Below, piece after piece: positions 54,151 through 64,000 of a stretch of DNA of 64,000 nt. How positions within the stretch are numbered: position 1 is the first letter of the stretch; each line of letters opens with the position of its first letter. The translations under genes were made by a program, and so were the position numbers. The notes under the pieces are model-generated. The model worked only from the letters and a program-made list of their open reading frames with translations. It was not told the origin of the DNA and ran no database searches. The stretch is from Streptomyces xiamenensis (lineage in GTDB: Bacteria; Actinomycetota; Actinomycetes; Streptomycetales; Streptomycetaceae): the NCBI RefSeq assembly GCF_000993785.3, contig NZ_CP009922.3:3596001-3660000 (forward strand). Direction: 5' to 3'.

Positions 54151-54834
54151 ATGAGCCAGGACGACTTGGCCCGTGCGATCAGGGAGGCGGGAGTGCCAGG
54201 TGCCTCAAAGCGGTTGGTCCAGCGCTGGGAGGCGGGCGTCACCACCAGTCCGCGGCCGGTGTACGCGCGGGCGCTGGAGCAGGTGACCGGGTTGCCGATC
54301 GAGGCGCTGGGTTTCGCCGCGCCGATTCCCCTGGGTGAGGTGGCGGACGACGGCCGGGGTGGCCACGACATGACGGTTGCCGCCAAGGAGGCCGCCGCCT
54401 CGCCGGTGGCTCACGGTCATCGGGCCAACCACTCCGGTATCTGGCTGTCGCGCTACGAATACTTCAGTTCGGGCCGTGGGGCCGCTTTCGTCGGGCTGCA
54501 CCATGTCGTGGTGCTCCAGCACGGCAGCCGGCTGACCGTCCGCAGCCTCCCCGGCTCCTCGGACTCGTCGTTGATCATGGACCTCGTGATTGACGGCACT
54601 GTCATCACCGGTACCTGGACCGAGGAGACCGCCCGGGACAGCTATTACCAGGGCGCCCGTTACCACGGCGCGATACAACTCCTGGCCGAGCCCACCGGCC
54701 GCCGGATGGTGGGCAAGTGGGTGGGGTTCGGCAAGGAATTCGATGTGAACACCGGACCGTGGCAGCTCGTCTTCCGGGACGCCTCCACGGCGAAGGCCGC
54801 GGTGGAGAGATACAACCACCGCCCGCAGGAGTAG
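54151..54834 (+). CDS. XRE-type helix-turn-helix protein, start frameshifted
   Basis: From ATG 54151, 227 residues. The helix-turn-helix is MSQDDLARAIREAGVPGASKRLVQRWEAG. The rest (residues ~85-220) is a beta-rich domain with HSGIWLSRYEYFSSGRGAAFVG, MDLVIDGTVITGTWTEET and GRRMVGKWVGFG, which I take as a ligand or effector domain. It is likely an incomplete regulator since the first ~16 residues lie in another frame (54102-54150). Confidence 0.72.
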   Translation: MSQDDLARAIREAGVPGASKRLVQRWEAGVTTSPRPVYARALEQVTGLPIEALGFAAPIPLGEVADDGRGGHDMTVAAKEAAASPVAHGHRANHSGIWLSRYEYFSSGRGAAFVGLHHVVVLQHGSRLTVRSLPGSSDSSLIMDLVIDGTVITGTWTEETARDSYYQGARYHGAIQLLAEPTGRRMVGKWVGFGKEFDVNTGPWQLVFRDASTAKAAVERYNHRPQE

Positions 54835-54867
54835 CGGCGGTCCGCCGGTTCCACCCGGCGGCCCGTC

Positions 54868-55125
54868 TCAGGAAGACGGCTGTTCCGCGTGCTCCTGGGC
54901 CAGTGCCGCCTCGTACGTGTGGAAGGTGACGACGAACAACCGCCGCTGTTCCGGGGTCAGCGGGGCCAGGGCCATCGACGGGATCGCTTCGGGCACCTGG
55001 ATGCGCTCGACGCGTCCGACCATCCGGGGCACCAGCAGCGGACTCCTGACGGCCTCGTCCACGTCCGCCGCGTCGGAGGGGTTCGACCTCACGCACCTCG
55101 GGAGTTGTCGTCGTTCGCCGTTCAT
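54868..55125 (-). CDS. 85-residue hypothetical protein
   Basis: From ATG 55125. A polar start (MNGERRQLPRCVRSNPSD) leads to a part with VPEAIPSMALAPLTPEQRRLFVVTFHTYEAALAQEHAEQ that looks helical. An earlier in-frame GTG at 55167 is possible, next to the stop of the binding-protein gene. Function unknown. Confidence 0.5.
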   Translation of the reverse strand: MNGERRQLPRCVRSNPSDAADVDEAVRSPLLVPRMVGRVERIQVPEAIPSMALAPLTPEQRRLFVVTFHTYEAALAQEHAEQPSS

Positions 55126-55170
55126 CGTCGCCGCTCGCCCGGGGGTCGCGGGCAGGGCACGGGGCACGGA

Positions 55171-56118
55171 CTAATCCTGCGGCTCCGGCAGCCACTGCTC
55201 GACGGCCGCGGGGTTCTGCGTCACCCAGCGTTCGGCCGCGGCCATCGGCGACAGCCCCTCCGCCTCGATCAGCCGGGCGACCTCGTTCTGGTCGTCCGTC
55301 GTCCACCGGAAGGCGCGCAGGAACTCGGCGGCCGGGGCCTCGGTCTGGGCGAAGGCGGCGTTGAGGTACTTGCGCGGGGCCAGGTCGGGGTAGGCGCAGG
55401 CGACCGTCTCCGGGTCGTTCTGGCAGCCCAGGGTGTACCGGGGGAGCTTTATCTCGGCCATCTCCACCTCGGCGTTCAGCCAGTGCGGCTGCCACCAGTA
55501 GGTGAGCAGGGGCGTGCCCTCGGCCGCGGCGCGGGTGATGTTCTCCACCAGGGCGCTCTCGCTGCCGGCCGCCACGGGGGTGAGGTCCAGGCCGAGTTCC
55601 TCGATGATCGCCGCGTCGAAGGTGGCGTAGGCGGCGTCGGCCTGGAGGAGTTCGCCGTTGAAGTCCTCGGCGAAGTCGTTGAGGTTCTCCCAGTCGAGGA
55701 CCTCGGGGTGCGCGTCGGAGAACCGTTTCGGCACGAACCACCCTATGTGGCCGGTGATCCCCAGGTCCCCGGCGTCCACCACGCTGCGCTTCTGCCGGAC
55801 GTACAGCTCCGTCTTCTCCGGCAGACCGCCCCAGTCCTCCAGCAGTGCCTGGACGGTGCCGTCGTTCAGGCCGTCCCAGGCGCGGGCCTGGTCCACCGGC
55901 ATCCAATCCACGCCGACACCCAGTTCGGTCTCCAAAACGTACGCCGCCACGGCCGCGTTGGCCTGCCCGCCCGGCCAGTCGGGGACCGCTATCGCGATCC
56001 GTTCGCCCAGCTCCTCACCGGCGCCGGCCACCCCTTCGTCCAGCAGAGCGCAGCCGCCGCTCAGGGTGAGGCCCAGCACCGCGACTCCCGCGATCAGGAC
56101 GCGCCGGCAGTTCCGCAT
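55171..56118 (-). CDS. glycine betaine-type (OpuAC) substrate-binding protein, orphan
   Basis: A 315-residue exported binding protein. The signal region [22 protein letters not shown] has a Cys that could be lipidated, although SGGC is a weak lipobox. The mature part begins [27 protein letters not shown] and has [24 protein letters not shown], typical of OpuAC/ProX proteins that hold quaternary amines between Trp residues. ATG 56118 follows AAGGAACGG. No permease or ATPase gene is next to it, so it must work with a transporter elsewhere. Confidence 0.88.
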   Translation of the reverse strand: MRNCRRVLIAGVAVLGLTLSGGCALLDEGVAGAGEELGERIAIAVPDWPGGQANAAVAAYVLETELGVGVDWMPVDQARAWDGLNDGTVQALLEDWGGLPEKTELYVRQKRSVVDAGDLGITGHIGWFVPKRFSDAHPEVLDWENLNDFAEDFNGELLQADAAYATFDAAIIEELGLDLTPVAAGSESALVENITRAAAEGTPLLTYWWQPHWLNAEVEMAEIKLPRYTLGCQNDPETVACAYPDLAPRKYLNAAFAQTEAPAAEFLRAFRWTTDDQNEVARLIEAEGLSPMAAAERWVTQNPAAVEQWLPEPQD

Positions 56119-56224
56119 GGTGTCCGTTCCTTCGGCCTTCAGGCTGGGCGGCGGGGCGGCCCCGTGGCGCGCGAGCGAACGCACGCGCGTACGGGGCCGC
56201 ATTCCGCAGGATATGCCCAACCGG

Positions 56225-58533
<2,309 letters not shown>

Positions 58534-58689
58534 GGGTACGGTCTGTCCCTCCGGGCCGGCTGGGTCGTTCTGGGATCTCAATATCTCGTCATCAAGATAC
58601 CCAGGCCCACCCTAGCCCCCGCCCCGGCCCCCGCCCAAGGGATGACCGCACCCGGCTCCGGGCGGGATCCCCCCGCGTACGCCCCCCGC

Positions 58690-59940
58690 TCACCTCCCCG
58701 CCGCACCCCGGGGCACCAGTTCCGCCCGCAACTGCTCCAGGGCCCACTCCAGGTCCTGGGGCGAGATGACCAGCGGTGGCGCGATCCGGATCGTCGAGCC
58801 GTGGGTGTCCTTCACCAGCACCCCGCGCCGCAGCAGCCGCTCCGAGATCTCCCGGCCCGTACCGAGCGCCGGGTCGATGTCCACCCCCGCCCACAGGCCG
58901 CGCCCGCGCACCTCGGTCACCGCCCCGGCTCCCACCCAGCCGGCCAGCTCCTGGTGCAGCCGCTCGCCCAGATCGCGCGCCCGGCGCTGCGGCTCGCCCT
59001 CCCGCAGCATCGCGATCACCTCCAGCGCCACCGCGCACGCCAGCGGATTGCCGCCGAACGTCGAGCCGTGCTCCCCGGGCCGCAGCACCCCCAGCACCGC
59101 GGCCGAGGACACCACCGCCGACACCGGCAGCACCCCGCCGCCCAGCGCCTTGCCCAGGATGTACATGTCGGGCACCACGTGCTCGTGCTCGCACGCGAAC
59201 GTCGCCCCGGTGCGGCCCAGGCCCGACTGGATCTCGTCCGCCAGGAACAGGACGTCACGCGCCCGGGTCAGCTCCCGTACCCCCGCCAGATAGCCGGGCG
59301 GCGGCACCCGTACCCCCGCCTCGCCCTGGATGGGCTCCAGCAGCACCGCCACCACGTCCCCGGCGTGCTCGTCCAGCACCGCCTCCAGCGCCGCCAGGTC
59401 CCCGTACGGCACGATCTCGAAGCCCGGCGTGTAGGGGCCGAAGTCCGCCCGCGCCTCCTCGTCCGTCGAGAAGCTCACGATCGTCGTGGTCCTGCCGTGG
59501 AAGTTCTGGTCCGCGACCACGATCTTCGCCCGCCCGGGGCGTACGCCCTTCACCCGGTAGCCCCACGCCCGGGCCGTCTTGACCGCCGTCTCCACGGCCT
59601 CGGCGCCGGTGTTCATCGGGAGCACCATCTCCATCCCGCACAGCTCGGCCAGCCCGGCGCAGAAGTCGGCGAAGTGCTCGTGGTGGAAGGCGCGCGAGGT
59701 CAGGGTCAGCCGGCTCAGCTGCGCCCTGGCCTCGGCGATCAGCCGCGGATGCCCGTGCCCGAAGTTGAGCGCCGAGTAGCCGGCCAGCAGGTCCAGATAG
59801 CGGCGGCCCTCCACATCGGTCATCCAGGCGCCGCGCGCCGAGGCGATCACCACCGGCAGGGGGGCGTAGTTGTGCGCGCTGTGCTCCTCGGCGGCGCCGA
59901 TCAGCTCGGCCGACGACTTCCCGGACACGTTCGCGATCAT
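58690..59940 (-). CDS. rocD: ornithine aminotransferase
   Basis: A 416-residue class III PLP aminotransferase. HNYAPLPVVIASARGAWMTDVEGRRYLDLLAGYSALNFGHGHP is typical of ornithine aminotransferases. NTGAEAVETAVKTAR binds PLP phosphate, LADEIQSGLGRTG holds the ring, and the Schiff-base Lys is in DMYILGKALGGGVLPVSA. It makes glutamate semialdehyde from ornithine. ATG 59940. It lies upstream of icd, so ornithine carbon could flow to 2-oxoglutarate. Confidence 0.94.
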   Translation of the reverse strand: MIANVSGKSSAELIGAAEEHSAHNYAPLPVVIASARGAWMTDVEGRRYLDLLAGYSALNFGHGHPRLIAEARAQLSRLTLTSRAFHHEHFADFCAGLAELCGMEMVLPMNTGAEAVETAVKTARAWGYRVKGVRPGRAKIVVADQNFHGRTTTIVSFSTDEEARADFGPYTPGFEIVPYGDLAALEAVLDEHAGDVVAVLLEPIQGEAGVRVPPPGYLAGVRELTRARDVLFLADEIQSGLGRTGATFACEHEHVVPDMYILGKALGGGVLPVSAVVSSAAVLGVLRPGEHGSTFGGNPLACAVALEVIAMLREGEPQRRARDLGERLHQELAGWVGAGAVTEVRGRGLWAGVDIDPALGTGREISERLLRRGVLVKDTHGSTIRIAPPLVISPQDLEWALEQLRAELVPRGAAGR

Positions 59941-59956
59941 GGGCGCTCTCCTGTGA

Positions 59957-61150
<1,194 letters not shown>

Positions 61151-61259
61151 CCGCCGCACCTCGGGAAGATGACGCAAAAGGGACCACGGCCGCCGCGCGC
61201 GGCCCACTCCCCCCGGCACACTCGCGGCCGGGCACGGCAGGACAGGAAGGGAGCAGGTT

Positions 61260-61826
61260 GTGGGGACCGTCACGCTGGGCGTGTCGATCGCGGTGCCTGA
61301 GCCGCACGGCAGCAGGTTGCAGAGCTGTCGCCTGGGCTTCGGTGACGCCGCCGCCGCCAAGATCCCCACGCATGTCACCCTGCTGCCGCCGACCGCGGTC
61401 GACCCGGCCGCCCGTCCCCGGATCGAGGAGCACCTGGCGGGCATCGCCGCCGCCGGGCGCCCCTTCCCCATGCGGCTGTACGGCACCGGCACCTTCCGGC
61501 CGCTGTCTCCGGTGGTCTTCGTCCAGGTGGTCGAGGGCGGTTCGGCGTGCGGCTGGCTCCAGGAGCGGGTGCGCGACCCGCGGGGCCCGCTGGCGCGGCA
61601 GCTTCAGTTCCCGTACCACCCGCATGTGACCGTGGCGCACGGCATCGAGGAAGAGCGGATGGACGCCGCGGAGGCCGAGCTGGCCGAGTACGAGGCGGCC
61701 TGGACGGCGAGCGGCTTCGCCCTCTACGAGCAGGGCCGCGACGGCGCGTGGCGGCTCCAGCGGGAGTTCCTCTTCGCGACGGTGGCGGCGGCCGAGCGCA
61801 CCCCGGAGCCGGAGAACGCGGCGTGA
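61260..61826 (+). CDS. 2'-5' RNA ligase / 2H phosphoesterase family protein
   Basis: A 188-residue 2H superfamily protein. The two catalytic HxT motifs are IPTHVTLLPP and YHPHVTVAHG, about 80 residues apart as expected. Family members ligate or cleave 2'-5' and cyclic phosphodiesters on RNA or small molecules; the substrate is unknown. GTG 61260. It lies between trpS and yihY, a common Streptomyces arrangement. Confidence 0.92.
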   Translation: MGTVTLGVSIAVPEPHGSRLQSCRLGFGDAAAAKIPTHVTLLPPTAVDPAARPRIEEHLAGIAAAGRPFPMRLYGTGTFRPLSPVVFVQVVEGGSACGWLQERVRDPRGPLARQLQFPYHPHVTVAHGIEEERMDAAEAELAEYEAAWTASGFALYEQGRDGAWRLQREFLFATVAAAERTPEPENAA

Positions 61827-61879
61827 CCTCCGCCGCGTAACCTCTTGCCCGCCGCTCACCCGGCCCTACAGTCTCCACC

Positions 61880-62956
61880 ATGGAAAACGGGAGAAGCGGG
61901 AGAAGTACGGAGAAAGCCCTCCGCCGTCCGGCGGGGGCCACCGGCATCGGCGGCGCCCACCCCGGCACCCTCAGGGAACGGGGCCTGACCGTCCAGGAGC
62001 GCCTGGCCCGGGTGCCCCGCGTCGGGCCCGCCTTCGCCGCCCTGTTCGCCTCCCGCCCCTACCGGGTCTGGGAGTACCTGGAGGACCGGGTGTGGACCCG
62101 GCTCGCCGCCGCGATCACCTTCACGTCCTTCCTGACGCTCTTCCCCGCCATCGCGCTGGCCGCCGCCGTCACCGCCGCCGTGCTGAGCGACGCCCAGGTC
62201 GTCCGCGTCGAGGACTGGTTCACCGACCAGGTCCCCGGCATCTCCCAGCAGCTGGACCTCGGGTCCTTCTTCGCCAACTCCCGCGCCATCGGCCTGGCCG
62301 CCCTGCTTCTGCTGCTGCCCACCGGGGCCGCCTGGGTCGACTCGCTGCGCGGCACCCTGCGCGCCGTGTGGGACCTGCCGGAGCCCGACGGGAACCCGCT
62401 GCTGCGCAAGGTCAAGGACATCGGCGTGCTGGCCGGCCTCGGCGCCGTGGTGCTCGCCTCGCTGGGCGCCTCCGCCCTGGCCATCAACGCCGTGCACTGG
62501 GCCACCAGCTGGCTCGGCGTCGAGCGCAACGGCGTCGCCCAGGCCCTGCTCCAGGCCGCCGCGTACGTCCTGGCCATGTCCGTGACCTTCGCCCTGCTGC
62601 TGTACGTCCTGGCCTGGCTGCCCGGCGTACGGCCGCCCCGGGGCGCCCTGCTGGGTGCCTGTCTGGTCGGCGCGATCGGCATCGAGCTGCTCAAGCTGCT
62701 GCTCGGCGGCTATCTGATCAACATCGCCGGGCGCACCGTCTACGGGGCGTTCGGCGCGCCGATCGCCCTGCTGGTGTGGATCAACCTGATCGCCCGGCTG
62801 CTGCTGGCGTGCTGTGCCTGGACGGCCACGGCGGTCAGCGCGGGGGAGCGGACCGGCGCAGACGTTCTGGGAGCTGCTGGAGGGCGGCGGGCAGCGGGTG
62901 GCGCCGGTGGAACACGTAGGCCGCCACCGCCATCAGGACCAGCGCCCCGCCCGTGA
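61880..62956 (+). CDS. YihY/BrkB family membrane protein
   Basis: A 358-residue protein with about six transmembrane helices (residues ~75-320). AAAITFTSFLTLFPAIALAAAV and the later YLINIAGRTVYGAFGAPIALLVWINLIARLLL are the family signatures. The N-terminal ~50 residues are polar. The C-terminal ~35 residues are Gly/Pro/Arg-rich and run antisense through the end of the carboxypeptidase gene. Role unknown; the family was once misnamed RNase BN. ATG 61880. Confidence 0.9.
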   Translation: MENGRSGRSTEKALRRPAGATGIGGAHPGTLRERGLTVQERLARVPRVGPAFAALFASRPYRVWEYLEDRVWTRLAAAITFTSFLTLFPAIALAAAVTAAVLSDAQVVRVEDWFTDQVPGISQQLDLGSFFANSRAIGLAALLLLLPTGAAWVDSLRGTLRAVWDLPEPDGNPLLRKVKDIGVLAGLGAVVLASLGASALAINAVHWATSWLGVERNGVAQALLQAAAYVLAMSVTFALLLYVLAWLPGVRPPRGALLGACLVGAIGIELLKLLLGGYLINIAGRTVYGAFGAPIALLVWINLIARLLLACCAWTATAVSAGERTGADVLGAAGGRRAAGGAGGTRRPPPPSGPAPRP

Positions 62957-64000
62957 CGCCCAGGACGGTGCCCACGCTCGCCGGGCGGGCGCCGGTGCCC
63001 GCGGCGGTGGCGCCGTCGACGGGGGTGATGCCCTTACCGTCGTCCTCGGAGACGCTCGCCTCGCGGGCGGCGGCCTCGATCTCGCTGAGCGGCGGTACCA
63101 GCTCGCCGACCGGCTCGATGTGGTCGGCCGCCTCGAAGCCCCAGTCGAAGAGCGCGGCGGTCTCCCGGTACACCTGGAGGCTGTCGCCCTCGGACGGGTT
63201 CATGCAGGTGACCAGCAGCACCCGGTCGCCGCGCTCGGCGACGCCGGTGAAGGTGTGCCCGGCGTTGGTGGTGTAGCCGTTCTTCACCCCGGCGACGCCC
63301 TCGTACGGTTCCAGGCCGCGGTCGCCGACCAGCAGCCGGTTGGTGGACTGGACCTGGTACGGCTCGCGCTCGCCCGGCTTGCCGTCCTCGTCCTCCTCCG
63401 GTGCGCCGCCGGGGAACTCGGTGCGGACGGTCGCGGCGTAGCGGCGGAAGTCCTCGTTCTTCAGGCCGTCGCGGGCGATGAGGGTGAGGTCGTAGGCGGA
63501 GGAGGTCTGGCCCTCGGCGTCGTAGCCGTCCGGGCTGACCACGTGGGTGTCCAGGGCCTGGAGGTCGGCGGCGCGTTCGTTCAGCTCGGCGACGGTGGCC
63601 TCCATGCCGCCGTTCATGGCGGTCAGCGCGTGCACGGCGTCATTGCCGGAGGCGAGGAAGACCCCGTGCCACAGGTCCTCCACGGTGTACGTCTGGTGGT
63701 CGGCGATGCCCACCGCGCTGCTGCCGGCGCCCATGCCCACGAAGTGTTCCGGCTCGGCCGTGTACACCTCGTCGGCGTCGAACTTGGGGATGAGGGTGTC
63801 CGCGAACAGCATCTTGAGGGTGGAGGCGGGGGCCAGCCGGCGGTGCGCGTTGTGGGCGGCCAGGACCTCGCCGGTCTCGGCGTCGGCCACGATCCACGCC
63901 CGGGAGGAGATGTCCTCGGGCAGTTCGGGGGCGCCGGGCCCCAGCGACACCTGCGGGCCCGGCAGGCCGAGCCGCTCGCCGCCGATGACGGTGGTGTCGT
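62835..64000 (-). CDS. D-alanyl-D-alanine carboxypeptidase (S11), 5' end outside the window
   Basis: The visible ~388 residues include the S11 penicillin-binding core. SxxK is APASTLKMLFADTLIP, SxN is LASGNDAVHALTAMNGG, and the third box reads GVKNGYTTNAGHTFTG, where the usual KTG is KNG. The C-terminal part has a linker and one transmembrane helix (TVLGVTGGALVLMAVAAYVFHRR) before a basic tail. It trims the terminal D-Ala of peptidoglycan stems. The frame is open at the window edge, so the signal peptide is not seen. Confidence 0.93.
   Translation of the reverse strand, partial: DTTVIGGERLGLPGPQVSLGPGAPELPEDISSRAWIVADAETGEVLAAHNAHRRLAPASTLKMLFADTLIPKFDADEVYTAEPEHFVGMGAGSSAVGIADHQTYTVEDLWHGVFLASGNDAVHALTAMNGGMEATVAELNERAADLQALDTHVVSPDGYDAEGQTSSAYDLTLIARDGLKNEDFRRYAATVRTEFPGGAPEEDEDGKPGEREPYQVQSTNRLLVGDRGLEPYEGVAGVKNGYTTNAGHTFTGVAERGDRVLLVTCMNPSEGDSLQVYRETAALFDWGFEAADHIEPVGELVPPLSEIEAAAREASVSEDDGKGITPVDGATAAGTGARPASVGTVLGVTGGALVLMAVAAYVFHRRHPLPAALQQLPERLRRSAPPR

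Overview
The window is very GC-rich DNA, densely coded on both strands, with GTG and TTG starts, ATGA/GTGA stop-start overlaps and long hairpins without U-tracts. This, with the families present (tandem DUF397 genes beside a DUF5753 helix-turn-helix regulator, several NlpC/P60 wall hydrolases, DUF3017 behind folD, an IcmB-like subunit upstream of sucCD), points to a Streptomyces-type actinobacterial chromosome. From about 28 kb the order pcrA - M23 peptidase - icmB-like - sucCD - purN - purH - folD - mdh - trpS - YihY - D-Ala-D-Ala carboxypeptidase looks like the conserved Streptomyces core. The first 28 kb is more accessory. No tRNA, rRNA, CRISPR array, transposase or biosynthetic gene cluster was found.

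Layout. 0-5.7 kb: envelope proteins, a DoxX protein, an NlpC/P60 hydrolase and a DsbA-fold membrane protein that has lost both catalytic cysteines. 5.7-10.2 kb: an orphan EccA-like AAA+ ATPase, two broken genes (a methyltransferase with an internal TGA and a small Tat-signal protein with two frameshifts), a GNAT acetyltransferase and an unknown protein. 10.1-12.8 kb: a MerR regulator divergent from an old yellow enzyme, with a textbook MerR promoter, then a second large MerR protein with its own palindrome. 12.8-17.5 kb: an ABC exporter (ATPase plus two permeases) and an ArsR-MFS pair with a His-rich tail, bracketed by two similar ~50 bp direct repeats. 17.4-20 kb: a three-gene operon of unknown function divergent from a regulator followed by three tandem DUF397 genes. 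20-24.4 kb: YdcF-like protein, penicillin-binding protein, DUF1801 protein, Tat-exported esterase. 24.4-28.1 kb: a four-gene ABC ATPase-permease-histidine kinase-response regulator operon, probably a drug or lipid stress module.

28-35 kb carries wall hydrolases around pcrA. 35-38.3 kb carries an IcmB-like cobalamin subunit and sucCD. 38-41.5 kb holds a hydrolase/TetR pair with a double operator and an epoxide hydrolase whose start is frameshifted. 41-50.6 kb carries a sigma-like membrane protein, a DUF6350 protein, purN-purH, a secreted HNH nuclease, and folD-DUF3017; FolD makes the 10-formyl-THF that PurN and PurH use. 51-56 kb holds a BCCT osmolyte transporter, a toxin-antitoxin pair lying between two exact 47 bp repeats, small unknown genes, and a lone glycine-betaine-type binding protein. 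56-60 kb has mdh, icd and an ornithine aminotransferase. 60-64 kb has trpS, an RNA ligase-like protein, YihY and the 3' part of a D-Ala-D-Ala carboxypeptidase cut by the window edge.

Four loci have disrupted frames (7.8, 8.6, 40.2 and 54.15 kb). They may be real decay or assembly indels; reads are needed to tell. All functions are read from sequence alone, without database searches.
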